Shown: one piece after another, positions 17,975 to 27,254 of the stretch
Numbering within the stretch: position 1 is the first letter of the stretch
Layout: each line of letters starts with the position of its first letter
Assembly: GCF_000612665.1 (NCBI RefSeq)
Contig: NZ_HG942054.1
Span: forward strand, 1-64,000
Length of the DNA stretch: 64,000 nt
DNA from: Neobacillus dielmonensis
GTDB lineage: Bacteria > Bacillota > Bacilli > Bacillales > Cytobacillaceae
Direction of reading: 5' to 3'
The notes under the pieces: generated by a model
Told to the model about the DNA's origin: nothing
The model's database searches: none
Seen by the model: only the letters and a program-made list of their open reading frames with translations
Program-made: the position numbers and the translations under genes

Positions 17975-19823
17975 TGGATGACACCTCCAGGCTAGTCAAA
18001 ATGGCTGAAATGGTTTCATAACAATTGCTCTTTGTATGAATAAATTGCTCAATCCCCTCTTTTTCCCACTGCTCCTGCTTACCTTTTTCCGGAAGTCCTG
18101 CTAAACAGATGAATAGATTGGGAAAGGCTGTCTTTATTGAAGCAAGCAGTTCATGTCCAATTTGTTCATATTGGTCGTTGGTGCCGCAAATGCATACCCA
18201 TTTTGGTTGTTCCTGCTGTAAAAATTGTATTGCGTGCTCCAAATGGAATAACTGGCTGCTTTCAATAGTTTGTATTCCCCCAGCAGCTAAAAAACCTTTC
18301 ATAAAATCAAGCCTTGGTTTATGCTGCTTTAGCTCACCAAGACAAAGCATTCCGACCGTCACAGACACACCCATTTTAGCCTCGAGTCGTTTCACCCTGT
18401 TTCTTAGCTGTTCAAAGGGTTCAGATAACCTCCTTTGCGGAATCTTTGTAAATGGGATTCCTAAGCCGAAACCAGCATCTTCCTGATCATAGCCTTGGTT
18501 GGTCTGTACTAACTCAGGAAGGGATTCATCAACTTTTGCATAAACGTTGGTACCAACAATACTTCGCTTTCTCGTCAAGACATCTTTGTTTCTTTTAATA
18601 AAAACGGTTTCAATTTGCTCTTGCAGCCAATTGTTCTGTAAAACTTCAAGTATGCCGCCTTTCGATTCGATTTCTTGGAAAAATTTCCAAGCCTCCTCTG
18701 CTAACTGATTTGTCAGTGATTCAAGATACCACGATCCGCCGGCTGGGTCGATGATTTTCTTAAGCTGGGCTTCTTCTTTTAAAATCAGCTGAACATTGCG
18801 GGCAATCCGTTCAGATAAAGGGGTTGAACCGGTTATTTCATCGAACGGTGTAATGTGCAGCCACTGTACACCAGCTAAAACGGCGGCAAACGCCTGATTC
18901 GCTGTTCGAAGCAGATTAACATGCGGGTCAGTAAGCGTCATCGTAAATTGGGAGGTCTCTGCCGCAATCTCCATTCCTTGCATTTGTGGTTTTGCTCCAA
19001 AAAGGGAGGTAATTCTTCCCCATACAATTCGGGCTGCCCTAATTTTGGCTAACTCTGTAAAAAATTCGCTACCGACGGAGAATTGAAAAACCATTCTAGA
19101 AAGGACTTTATCTAGTTCGAGCCCCGCTTCCATCAGCTTTTCAAGATAAAATATGCCTGTCGCCGCAGCGATACCAATTTCTTGTACGGCGGATGCTCCA
19201 CCGTTATGATAAGAGGACATATCAACAAGAACTGTTCGAAGTTTTGGAAGATATTGATTTGCTTTTACAATATAATCTGGCCAGGACTTTAATAAGTTTT
19301 GGTCAAGTTCACCACGTTCTGCCGAAAGGGAAAGGGGATCATTAGCAATATATCCGGTTACTTCACCGGCAACATGCTGTTTGTTTAGGAGGTACGTTAA
19401 AAATTCTGCATAGTCCCATTTCGAATTGATGGCAAAAGGGCTGTGAGAGCAGAACTCTAAATAACTATTACTTTCTATTAGACCTTTTGTTACCTCAAAC
19501 GAAATGGCTGTTTGGCCGTTTTCAAATGCCACCCTAAGCCTATCCCTAAGTTCCCTTGGTGTAACAGCTTTTATCCGCTGGGCGATTTTCCACTCCCTAG
19601 TCAAATATCCCAATGGGTTAATTCCCCTTCTCCAATCTGAACCACCGGGATACTGGGGTACTACCTGCTCATCATCTTGGGTATAGATTGGTTTCAATGT
19701 AATATTTTCATATGTAACACTCTCTAGTGTTTCTAGCGGTTTGCCTTTTAAAGACTCTCGAGCTCGTTCCTCCCATTCTTGAAATAATGGAAAAGGAAAA
19801 GACTGATTTCTGATATTTTGCAT
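17955..19823 (-). CDS. mutA: Methylmalonyl-CoA mutase, small (beta) subunit
   Basis: Non-catalytic partner of MutB in the heterodimer. The 622 aa sequence keeps the barrel domain ([17 protein letters not shown] near residue 57, [16 protein letters not shown] near 363) but its C-terminal region lacks the DxHxxG cobalamin-binding motif, as expected for this subunit. First gene of the mutA-mutB-meaB operon, with a recognisable sigma-A promoter overlapped by a cre-like site. Spacing of the ribosome binding site from the ATG is long (GGGGAATG), so the exact start is less certain. Confidence 0.9.
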   Translation of the reverse strand: MQNIRNQSFPFPLFQEWEERARESLKGKPLETLESVTYENITLKPIYTQDDEQVVPQYPGGSDWRRGINPLGYLTREWKIAQRIKAVTPRELRDRLRVAFENGQTAISFEVTKGLIESNSYLEFCSHSPFAINSKWDYAEFLTYLLNKQHVAGEVTGYIANDPLSLSAERGELDQNLLKSWPDYIVKANQYLPKLRTVLVDMSSYHNGGASAVQEIGIAAATGIFYLEKLMEAGLELDKVLSRMVFQFSVGSEFFTELAKIRAARIVWGRITSLFGAKPQMQGMEIAAETSQFTMTLTDPHVNLLRTANQAFAAVLAGVQWLHITPFDEITGSTPLSERIARNVQLILKEEAQLKKIIDPAGGSWYLESLTNQLAEEAWKFFQEIESKGGILEVLQNNWLQEQIETVFIKRNKDVLTRKRSIVGTNVYAKVDESLPELVQTNQGYDQEDAGFGLGIPFTKIPQRRLSEPFEQLRNRVKRLEAKMGVSVTVGMLCLGELKQHKPRLDFMKGFLAAGGIQTIESSQLFHLEHAIQFLQQEQPKWVCICGTNDQYEQIGHELLASIKTAFPNLFICLAGLPEKGKQEQWEKEGIEQFIHTKSNCYETISAILTSLEVSSIEETKA

Positions 19824-19881
19824 ACCTTTTTCATTCCCCTTTCTAAAGAGTTGTCAAAAATCATAAAATTCAATTAATTTT

Positions 19882-19910
19882 ATTGTAGAATAGAAAACGC
19901 TATCAATCAA
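19882..19910 (-). promoter_or_regulatory. Promoter of mutA-mutB-meaB with overlapping cre-like site
   Basis: On the minus strand TTGATT (19905-19910), 17 bases, TACAAT (19882-19887). Within it TTGATAGCGTTTTCT (19892-19906) matches the cre consensus WTGNAANCGNWNNCW at 14 of 15 positions. A CcpA complex bound here would cover the -35 and spacer, so carbon catabolite repression of propionyl-CoA use is inferred. Confidence 0.6.
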
Positions 19911-19918
19911 TATAAATA

Positions 19919-19942
19919 ATCGCTGCCATTTTCGACAGCGAT
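19919..19942 (-). terminator. Terminator of the bkd operon
   Basis: ATCGCTG / CAGCGAT stem with a 10-base loop just after the bkdB stop, followed by ATTTAT; the T tract is modest. It separates bkd from the mutA promoter. Confidence 0.6.
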
Positions 19943-19947
19943 TTTCT

Positions 19948-21246
19948 TTAATATATTGAAGTAGTAGTTTTGGATGTATTTTCAATAATCTGTTTTACAC
20001 GCTGCAGGAATCGCCCACAAATCAAACCGTCCAATATCCGATGGTCCAGTGACATACATACATTTACCATATCCCTTACAGCAATCATTCCATTTATGAC
20101 AACCGGTCGTTTTACAATGGACTCTACCTGTAAAATAGCGGCTTGCGGGTAATTAAGGATCCCCATGGACTGGACAGAACCAAAAGAACCAGTATTATTT
20201 ACGGTAAATGTACCGCCCTGCATATCCTCCGGACGAAGCTTGCCCGTTCTGGCCTTTACAGCCAGCTCAGATATTTCTCGGGCGATTCCTTTTATCGTTT
20301 TCTCATCGGCATTTTTAATTACTGGAACGAATAATGCATTGTCGGCTGCAACTGCAATGGAAATATTGATGTCCTTTTTCTGAATGATTTTATCCCCTGC
20401 CCACATCGAATTAATCTGGGGGAATTCTTTTAAGGCCTGGGCAGCCGCTTTAACAAAGAAAGCAAAGTAGGTTAAATTGAAACCTTCCTTGGACTTAAAT
20501 TCTTCCTTGATAGAATCTCGGTAACCAACAAGGTTGGAAGCATCGACTTCAACCATGGTCCAAGCGTGCGGTGCCTCATGCTTACTACGCAACATGTTTG
20601 TCGCGATTGCTTTACGGACACCACTCACGGGAATCTCAATGTCTCCTATAGCGACTGGGAAATTAACTGGTGGTGGTGCTGAAATGCCCCCAGTTGCCGA
20701 CATCCCCACATTAGCTTGCTCAAGCTTCTGATCCTCTTTTGGCTCTACAGCCGAAATCATCCTTTCAGCCTGCTGAGCTGCTGTAGGAATGGTGCCTGAC
20801 TCAATGAGTTTTAGTAAATCTTTTCTTGTAATCCGGCCGCCAGCACCTGTTCCTTTCACCTGTGTTAAGTCAATGTTGTGCTCTTGAGAGAGCTTTAACA
20901 CAGCAGGAGAGTAGCGTGCCTTTGCTTCCTGATAATCCCCAGTTTCAGCGGTCTTAACATCAGGTTGTTTTTCCTGAACCGCAGCAGAAGCTTCAACTTT
21001 GCTTTCCTCTAGTTCAATCGTACAAATTACCTCTCCAACAGACAGTGCATCTCCCTCTTCGGCAATTAGTTCTTTAATAACACCTGAAAAGGAAGAGGGT
21101 ACCTCCGCATTTACTTTATCGGTCATGACCTCTGCTAGCGGGTCATATTTATTTACGTGGTCTCCAGGCGCAACAAGCCATTTACTTATTGTACCTTCCG
21201 TAACACTTTCGCCTAATTGCGGCATTTTAATTTGTTCAACAGTCAA
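19948..21246 (-). CDS. bkdB: Branched-chain 2-oxo acid dehydrogenase E2, dihydrolipoyl acyltransferase
   Basis: Core of the branched-chain keto acid dehydrogenase complex, transferring the acyl group from E1 to CoA. The 432 aa protein has an N-terminal lipoyl domain with the lipoyl-lysine motif MTDKVNAEV near residue 42, a linker, a peripheral subunit-binding domain (YSPAVLKLSQEHNIDL near residue 111, GTGAGGRITRKDL) and a C-terminal catalytic domain with the active-site MSLDHRILDG near residue 399. The start is TTG with GGGGGT upstream. Last gene of the operon. Confidence 0.93.
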   Translation of the reverse strand: MTVEQIKMPQLGESVTEGTISKWLVAPGDHVNKYDPLAEVMTDKVNAEVPSSFSGVIKELIAEEGDALSVGEVICTIELEESKVEASAAVQEKQPDVKTAETGDYQEAKARYSPAVLKLSQEHNIDLTQVKGTGAGGRITRKDLLKLIESGTIPTAAQQAERMISAVEPKEDQKLEQANVGMSATGGISAPPPVNFPVAIGDIEIPVSGVRKAIATNMLRSKHEAPHAWTMVEVDASNLVGYRDSIKEEFKSKEGFNLTYFAFFVKAAAQALKEFPQINSMWAGDKIIQKKDINISIAVAADNALFVPVIKNADEKTIKGIAREISELAVKARTGKLRPEDMQGGTFTVNNTGSFGSVQSMGILNYPQAAILQVESIVKRPVVINGMIAVRDMVNVCMSLDHRILDGLICGRFLQRVKQIIENTSKTTTSIY

Positions 21247-21318
21247 TGGTCATACCCCCTGTGAAACTTCTGTTCCAGCACAGATTTAAGCGGCAGAATC
21301 CTACCGCCATTGTTTTGA

Positions 21319-22302
21319 TTAAAACTCGGCAAGTTCCCGCATAGCTTTTTCAACCTTATCCGGATTTACCATAAAATACTTCTCCATTGTTGGTGCATAC
21401 GGCATAGCCGGTACATCAGGCCCAGCCAGCCGCTTAATTGGTGCATCTAGATCAAACAGACAATGTTCGGCAATAATGGCCGCCACCTCACTCATGATAC
21501 TGCCTTCTTTATTGTCCTCTGTAATCAACAGCACCTTTCCTGTCTTAGAAGCAGCTTCAATAATGGCGTCTTTATCAAGCGGGTATACGGTACGTAAATC
21601 AAGAATGTGTGCCGATACGCCATCCTCTGCTAATTTTTCAGCTGCCTGCAAGGCGAAGTGCACACAAAGGCCATAGGTGATTACCGTGATATCTTCACCT
21701 TCCCGTTTGACACCTGCTTTCCCGATTGGCAGTGTATAGTCCTCTGCAGGCACCTCGCCTTTAATTAATCGATAGGCCCGTTTATGCTCAAAAAATAACA
21801 CAGGGTCATTATCACGAATGGCAGCTTTTAGGAGCCCTTTTACATCATACGGAGTCGAAGGCATTACAATTTTTAATCCCGGCTGATTGGCAAATACGGC
21901 TTCAACTGACTGGGAATGGTATAGTGCTCCATGAACACCGCCGCCATATGGAGCCCGAATGACAATCGGACAGTTCCAATCATTGTTGGACCGATAACGT
22001 ATTTTGGCAGCCTCTGAAATAATTTGATTTACAGCGGGCATAATAAAATCAGCAAACTGCATTTCTGCAATTGGACGCATACCATACATAGCAGCGCCTA
22101 TTCCCACACCTGCTATCGCAGATTCCGCCAGCGGGGTATCGATTACCCGTTCTTCTCCGAATTGTTCATATAAACCTTGAGTGGCCTTAAATACCCCGCC
22201 CTTTTTCCCTACATCTTCCCCGAGTACAAACACCTTCGGGTCACGTTCCATTTCTTCACGGATGGCCATGGTTACGGCATCAATGTATGAAATAATCGCC
22301 AT
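21319..22302 (-). CDS. bkdAB: Branched-chain 2-oxo acid dehydrogenase E1 component, beta subunit
   Basis: With BkdAA forms the thiamine-diphosphate-dependent decarboxylase of the complex. The 327 aa protein is typical of transketolase-like E1 beta: FVLGEDVGKKGGVFKAT near residue 25, the pyrimidine-domain EMQFADFI segment near 79, RAPYGGGVHGALYHSQS near 116, and the C-terminal transketolase domain (ILDLRTVYPLD near 224). It starts 12 bases after bkdAA with an AAGGGGGAAGG site, indicating cotranscription. Confidence 0.94.
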   Translation of the reverse strand: MAIISYIDAVTMAIREEMERDPKVFVLGEDVGKKGGVFKATQGLYEQFGEERVIDTPLAESAIAGVGIGAAMYGMRPIAEMQFADFIMPAVNQIISEAAKIRYRSNNDWNCPIVIRAPYGGGVHGALYHSQSVEAVFANQPGLKIVMPSTPYDVKGLLKAAIRDNDPVLFFEHKRAYRLIKGEVPAEDYTLPIGKAGVKREGEDITVITYGLCVHFALQAAEKLAEDGVSAHILDLRTVYPLDKDAIIEAASKTGKVLLITEDNKEGSIMSEVAAIIAEHCLFDLDAPIKRLAGPDVPAMPYAPTMEKYFMVNPDKVEKAMRELAEF

Positions 22303-22314
22303 ATTCCTTCCCCC

Positions 22315-23307
22315 TTACTCGCCATATACATAGTTCAGAGCATGCTCTGGTGCTGCATATGGAGCATTCTCCGCGTAATCCGTCGCTTCGTTAACAGCCT
22401 CCATGACTCTGTTGTTGATTTGGGATTCAAGCAGGTCATCAAGGACGCCCACTTCTTTTAAATAGGCACCAAAAGTAATAATAGGGTCCTGTGTTTTGGC
22501 TGCAGCCACCTCATCCGGTGCCCGGTAGGAACGATCATCATCATCGGATGAATGCGGCGTTAAGCGGTAGGAGACGGTTTCAATTAAGGTTGGTCCATCA
22601 CCCCTGCGGCCACGGTCAGCAGCTTCCTTTACAACCCGATAAACCTCCAACGGATCATTTCCATCTACCGTAAACCCGGGCATTCCATAGCCGATAGCAC
22701 GATCGGAAACCTTTTCACAGCCCAGTTGTTTCTCAACAGGAACGGAAATCGCATACTTGTTATTTTCACACATGAATATGACGGGAAGTTTATGAACCCC
22801 CGCAAAATTTGCCCCCTCATGAAAATCCCCTTGATTAGAGGAACCTTCCCCAAAGGTTACGAACGAGACAAAATCCTTTTTTTCCATTTTCCCTGCTAAA
22901 GCGATACCTACTGCATGAGGCACTTGTGTTGTTACCGGGGATGACCCTGTAACTATACGGTTCTTTCTTTGTCCAAAGTGTCCCGGCATTTGCCGGCCAC
23001 CGGAATTTGGATCCTCCGCCTTTGCGTAACCAGACAGCATGATTTCCTTAGCCGTCATCCCAAAGGTTAGTACCACCCCCATATCACGATAATATGGGAG
23101 CACATAATCCTTACTCCGATCCAGAGCAAAAGCAGCACCAACTTGGGCTGCTTCCTGCCCTTGGCATGAAATGACAAACGGTATTTTACCGGCACGATTT
23201 AACAGCCACATCCGTTCATCAATGCGCCGGGCTAAAAGCATGGTTTCGTACATATCTAATACAGCTTCATCACTTAAACCTAATGATTCGTGACGCTTTT
23301 TAACCAT
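22315..23307 (-). CDS. bkdAA: Branched-chain 2-oxo acid dehydrogenase E1 component, alpha subunit
   Basis: Carries the thiamine-diphosphate site of the E1 decarboxylase. The 330 aa sequence has the ThDP motif beginning GEGSSNQGDFHEG near residue 152 and ending with the NNKYAIS segment, plus the phosphorylation-loop-like SYRLTPHSSDDDDRSYR stretch near residue 242. The ATG at 23307 has GGAGGTAGACATGG in front; another ATG four bases upstream is out of frame. Sits between lpdV and bkdAB in the canonical order. Confidence 0.94.
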   Translation of the reverse strand: MVKKRHESLGLSDEAVLDMYETMLLARRIDERMWLLNRAGKIPFVISCQGQEAAQVGAAFALDRSKDYVLPYYRDMGVVLTFGMTAKEIMLSGYAKAEDPNSGGRQMPGHFGQRKNRIVTGSSPVTTQVPHAVGIALAGKMEKKDFVSFVTFGEGSSNQGDFHEGANFAGVHKLPVIFMCENNKYAISVPVEKQLGCEKVSDRAIGYGMPGFTVDGNDPLEVYRVVKEAADRGRRGDGPTLIETVSYRLTPHSSDDDDRSYRAPDEVAAAKTQDPIITFGAYLKEVGVLDDLLESQINNRVMEAVNEATDYAENAPYAAPEHALNYVYGE

Positions 23308-23343
23308 CCATGTCTACCTCCTGACTGTCCATAATAATCCATA

Positions 23344-24765
23344 TTATCCATGCAAGGCTCTTCCATCAACTGCCAATGCCGCTTCCCCAATCGCTTCCGA
23401 TAAAGTTGGATGCGGATGGATAGTATGGGCGATTTCCCATGGCACCGCATCCAACACCATTGCTAAACCCGCTTCCGAAATCATGTCCGTAACATGGGGC
23501 CCAATCATGTGTACCCCTAGGATGTCATCCGTTCCTGTATCAGCAACAATTTTGACAAAACCATCAGCTTCCCCATAAACGAGAGCTTTCCCAATAGCCC
23601 GAAAAGAAAATTTACCAACTTTGACTTGAAAACCTTTTTGTATTGCCTGTTCTTCTGTTAGTCCTACACTCGCAGCTTCCGGATTACTATAAATACACCT
23701 AGAAACCAAATGATAATCAAGAGGAGCGGGGTTTTTTTCCGCCATATGCTCTACAGCTATGATTCCTTCATGGGATGCAACATGTGCCAGCTGCAGTCCC
23801 CCGATCACATCACCGATTGCATAGATATGGGATTCCTTTGTTTGAAAGAATTGATTGGTGACAATAAGCCCCTTTTCTATTTGTATTTCTGTATTTTCCA
23901 AACCTAATCCTTCTGTATTTGCCTGCCGCCCAACGGAAACTAGAAGTCGCTCTGCCGTATATTCTCTATTGGCCCCGTTCACATCCGCTGAAATGGATAC
24001 GCCTGCATTTTTACTTAGCGTTTCAGGCAGTACTTTGGCATTGGTGATGATCTTTATCCCCTTTTTCTTTAACAACCGTTGCATTTCCTTTGAGACTTCC
24101 TTATCCTCTGTCGGGATAATCCGATCTTCGTACTCTAGAACGGTCACTTCTGCACCAAAATCAGCGAGCATCGATGCCCACTCTATCCCGATGACCCCAC
24201 CACCTACGATGATAACCGATTTGGGTAATGTTTCTAATTCCAATGCTTCATCAGATGTCAGGACATACTCCCCATCAATTTCTAAACCTGGGAGCGACCT
24301 AGGTCTTGAGCCAGTGGCAATAATGACATTTTTAGGTAGCAGCATCTCATTTTCTTCCCCGTTGTTCATTTCAACCGAGATCGTACCAGGCAGTGGAGAA
24401 AAAATAGAGGGGCCAAGAATCCGGCCTATCCCACCATAAATATCTATTTTCCCTTTTTTCATTAATTGCTCTACACCACGGTGGAGCGTTTCAACAATGG
24501 TTGATTTTCGTTCTTGAACTTTTGCAAAATTAACAGTTACTTCGCTTGTAACAATCCCATAGTTCTCGCTTTGTCTAGCTGTTTTATAAACTTCTGCACT
24601 CCGCAGCAAAGCTTTACTTGGTATACAGCCTTTATGGAGGCAGGTTCCTCCTAGTTTCCCCTTTTCAACAATAGCTGTTTTTAAGCCAAGCTGTGAGGCG
24701 CGAATAGCGGCAACATAACCGCCCGTGCCGCCGCCAATAATGACTAAATCATACTCTTGTGCCAC
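23344..24765 (-). CDS. lpdV: Dihydrolipoyl dehydrogenase (E3) of the branched-chain complex
   Basis: Flavoprotein that reoxidises dihydrolipoamide with NAD+. The 473 aa protein has an N-terminal FAD motif GGGTGGYVAAIRA near residue 11, the redox-active disulfide GGTCLHKGCIPSKALL near residue 39, an NAD-binding GGGVIGIEWASML near 187, and the C-terminal HIHPHPTLSEA catalytic histidine region near 449. The start is GTG with AAGGGAGGAAAAATT upstream. It is placed between buk and bkdAA, as in B. subtilis. Confidence 0.95.
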   Translation of the reverse strand: MAQEYDLVIIGGGTGGYVAAIRASQLGLKTAIVEKGKLGGTCLHKGCIPSKALLRSAEVYKTARQSENYGIVTSEVTVNFAKVQERKSTIVETLHRGVEQLMKKGKIDIYGGIGRILGPSIFSPLPGTISVEMNNGEENEMLLPKNVIIATGSRPRSLPGLEIDGEYVLTSDEALELETLPKSVIIVGGGVIGIEWASMLADFGAEVTVLEYEDRIIPTEDKEVSKEMQRLLKKKGIKIITNAKVLPETLSKNAGVSISADVNGANREYTAERLLVSVGRQANTEGLGLENTEIQIEKGLIVTNQFFQTKESHIYAIGDVIGGLQLAHVASHEGIIAVEHMAEKNPAPLDYHLVSRCIYSNPEAASVGLTEEQAIQKGFQVKVGKFSFRAIGKALVYGEADGFVKIVADTGTDDILGVHMIGPHVTDMISEAGLAMVLDAVPWEIAHTIHPHPTLSEAIGEAALAVDGRALHG

Positions 24766-24785
24766 AATTTTTCCTCCCTAAAAAT

Positions 24786-25922
24786 CTACACTTTTACTGT
24801 CATATGGTGTTCAGGATATTCCCTAGCTTTCTCGTCACCTTGTAACACACGGAGCACGCCTTCGGCCAATGCCTGCAATTCGTCTTCACCGGGTTCCACG
24901 ATGGTATCAGCTATCCAACTAATCCGGCTAACAATGGATTTGACAAATTCTTTTCTATGCGCAAGTGGGCCAGTTAAAACAATAGCGTCAATTTTCCCCG
25001 AAAGGACCGCACTGGCGGAGCCGATTTCCTTGGATACCTGATAGGCCATTGCTTCATAAATAAGTCTTGCCTGCTGATTACCTTTGGTGATCTGGCCTTC
25101 CACTTCTAGGAGATTATTAGTTCCGAGATAACCAACGAGTCCCCCTTGTGTTACTAACATCTGCATAATAGCATCCTGGTTGTATTTTCCTGAGTACACA
25201 AGTGTGGCCAGGTCGCCTGCCGGTACGGTACCGGCGCGTTCAGCGCTGAATGGTCCATCTCCATTCAGCCCATTGTTTACATCAATGACTCTTCCATGTT
25301 TATGAGCGCCAACGGTTATTCCAACCCCCAGATGGGCGACAATAAAATTTAATTCACCATACGGCTTTCCAAGCTGTTTCGCAGCTTTTCTTGCTGCAGC
25401 CTTTTGATTTAAGGCATGAAAAATACTTTTTCTTTCTATAAAAGGCAAGCCTGAAATTCTTGCAATGGGATCCATTTCATCAACTACAACCGGATCAACA
25501 ATAAAGGCTGGTATATTTAGACCTGCTGCAATTTCACCAGCAATAATTCCTCCCAGATTGGAAGCATGCTGTCCGGAATAACCGATTCTCAAATCATCCA
25601 GCATACTATCGTTAACAGCATACTTACCTCCCTCGATTGGACGCAGCAAGCCGCCGCATCCGCATACTGCATCTAGTTTAGATAGATTAAAGCCCTCATG
25701 AACCAGTGTTTCCAAAATTGCATTCTTTCTAAAATCACTTTGGCTAAAAAATTCAGAAAAGGAATTCAGTATTTTATGATCGTGATTAATGTTTTTTTCA
25801 AATATACAAAATTCATTATCGAAAACTCCTATTTTAGTGGAAGTTGACACCGGGTTGATGACGAGTATTCGATGCTCCAAATTTGGCAAGTTGCAAACCC
25901 CCATATTTGTTATTTTAGTCAC
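24786..25922 (-). CDS. buk: Butyrate kinase (branched-chain acid kinase), altered phosphate loops
   Basis: ASKHA-fold kinase that would make branched acids plus ATP from acyl phosphates. Overall length (378 aa) and order of motifs fit Buk: [23 protein letters not shown] and [11 protein letters not shown] are all present. Two glycines are replaced by valine: NPVSTSTK where the family has NPGSTSTK, and HLGVGIT where it has HLGGGIS; both loops contact phosphate. The start is unclear (GTG 25922, ATG 25904 or TTG 25889, the last with GGGGG 8 bases upstream). The usual partner ptb is absent, so activity is doubtful. Confidence 0.85.
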   Translation of the reverse strand: MTKITNMGVCNLPNLEHRILVINPVSTSTKIGVFDNEFCIFEKNINHDHKILNSFSEFFSQSDFRKNAILETLVHEGFNLSKLDAVCGCGGLLRPIEGGKYAVNDSMLDDLRIGYSGQHASNLGGIIAGEIAAGLNIPAFIVDPVVVDEMDPIARISGLPFIERKSIFHALNQKAAARKAAKQLGKPYGELNFIVAHLGVGITVGAHKHGRVIDVNNGLNGDGPFSAERAGTVPAGDLATLVYSGKYNQDAIMQMLVTQGGLVGYLGTNNLLEVEGQITKGNQQARLIYEAMAYQVSKEIGSASAVLSGKIDAIVLTGPLAHRKEFVKSIVSRISWIADTIVEPGEDELQALAEGVLRVLQGDEKAREYPEHHMTVKV

Positions 25923-25975
25923 TAATATGTCAACCCTAAACAGGAATCCATTTTTGTCCTTATGAAAGAGATTGC

Positions 25976-27079
25976 TTATCTTGTTCTCCTTCGGCTTAGA
26001 ATGTTATGTCCGTTTTGCAAAAATTGACTTCTGGAATTGCGTACTTTCTCGATTCGTTCTTCTGCCAGCCGGTCGGCGGCCAAATATGTTGGAATGCCAT
26101 CACGTTTAGATATTTCGATCACTTTTTCGATACTAGTGTATATCTGTTCTACTTTTTTCATTGCCCGGTCATGATTATATCCGTAAAGTTCATCCGCTAC
26201 GTTGATGACACCGCCGGCATTAATGACGTAATCAGGTGCATAGACGATTCCCATTTCATGAATTAGATCTCCATGGTGTGCATCCTTTAATTGATTGTTA
26301 GCCGATCCAGCAATGACTTTAGACTTTAACAAAGGAATGGTTTCATCGTTAATAGTTGCGCCCAACGCGCATGGCGCATAAATATCGCATTCCACTCCAT
26401 AAATCTCATTCGGATCGACAGCGCGTGCCCCAAACTCTTCTACTGCACGGCTCACAGCCTCTTTATTGATGTCCGTTACAATGAGCTCGGCACCTTCTTC
26501 GTGTAAATAACGGCAAAGTGTATAGGCAACGTTGCCGACCCCTTGGACTGCTACCACTTTGCCTTCGAGTGAGTCACTTCCAAATGCTTCTTTGGCAGCT
26601 GCTTTCATTCCCCTGTACACACCATAAGCAGTTACAGGCGAGGGATTACCAGATGATCCGAAGGCTGGGGATATACCGGTGACATAATCCGTTTCTTCAT
26701 GAATAATATCCATATCTGCAACTGTAGTCCCCACATCCTCGGCTGTAATATACCTTCCATTAAGACCTTGAATATACCTGCCAAAAGCCCTGAATAATTC
26801 TTCACTTTTGTCTTTGCGAGGATCTCCAATAATGACCGTTTTCCCACCGCCTAGATTTAAACCGGCAGCAGCATTTTTATAGGTCATGCCACGAGCAAGC
26901 CTGAGGGCATCTTCAATTGCCGCTTCTTCTGAAGCATACGTCCACATCCGCGTTCCACCTAAGGCAGGTCCGAGGGTTGTATCGTGTATCGCGATAATAG
27001 CCTTGAGTCCGGATGGCTTATCTTGACAGAAAACAAGCTGCTCATAATCATATTTTTCCAAGTATTTAAAGATTTCCAT
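25976..27079 (-). CDS. bcd: Leucine (branched-chain amino acid) dehydrogenase
   Basis: NAD-dependent oxidative deamination of Leu, Val and Ile to the 2-oxo acids used by the bkd complex. The 367 aa protein has the glycine-rich substrate motif [15 protein letters not shown] near residue 74 with catalytic lysine, the [11 protein letters not shown] segment near 114, and an NAD-binding GVGNVAYTL near 180. The ATG follows GAGGAGGAAAAGG. It is the first gene of the bkd operon here, directly after a sigma-54 promoter; in B. subtilis ptb precedes it. Confidence 0.95.
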   Translation of the reverse strand: MEIFKYLEKYDYEQLVFCQDKPSGLKAIIAIHDTTLGPALGGTRMWTYASEEAAIEDALRLARGMTYKNAAAGLNLGGGKTVIIGDPRKDKSEELFRAFGRYIQGLNGRYITAEDVGTTVADMDIIHEETDYVTGISPAFGSSGNPSPVTAYGVYRGMKAAAKEAFGSDSLEGKVVAVQGVGNVAYTLCRYLHEEGAELIVTDINKEAVSRAVEEFGARAVDPNEIYGVECDIYAPCALGATINDETIPLLKSKVIAGSANNQLKDAHHGDLIHEMGIVYAPDYVINAGGVINVADELYGYNHDRAMKKVEQIYTSIEKVIEISKRDGIPTYLAADRLAEERIEKVRNSRSQFLQNGHNILSRRRTR

Positions 27080-27171
27080 ATTTCCTTTTCCTCCTCAAAT
27101 AAATAAAAACTCATTTTTTTCCCAATTTAGGTACGGTATAGTAGCTTACTGAAATACTCGTTAAAGTAATA

Positions 27172-27189
27172 TGCAATTTTCATGCCATA
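27172..27189 (-). promoter_or_regulatory. Sigma-54 (SigL) -24/-12 promoter of the bkd operon
   Basis: Minus strand TATGGCATGAAAATTGCA has GG and GC separated by exactly 10 bases (TGGCAT-N5-TTGC), the invariant spacing of sigma-54 promoters. It lies about 93 bases before the bcd ATG and just downstream of the sigma-54 activator gene bkdR. Confidence 0.85.
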
Positions 27190-27200
27190 TTTATCGCTAT

Positions 27201-27213
27201 GTAAACGCTTTAC
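27201..27213. promoter_or_regulatory. Palindrome GTAAACGCTTTAC upstream of the sigma-54 promoter
   Basis: Perfect GTAAA-CGC-TTTAC inverted repeat 12 bases upstream of the -24 element. It resembles a cre half-to-half arrangement with one extra central base, or it could be a binding site for an activator. Function not established. Confidence 0.4.
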
Positions 27214-27254
27214 TCATATATTAGAAATCTGCAATATTTTTCTTACTATGAAAA

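Noticed and set aside
23855-24439. 194-codon open frame on the plus strand opposite lpdV
   Set aside because: Lies wholly antisense to an unmistakable dihydrolipoyl dehydrogenase; low-complexity Ser/Thr/Pro translation, no ribosome binding site.
27080-27254. CodY box near bcd
   Set aside because: Best candidate AATTTTCATAGTAAG matches only about 10 of 15 consensus positions, too weak in AT-rich DNA.
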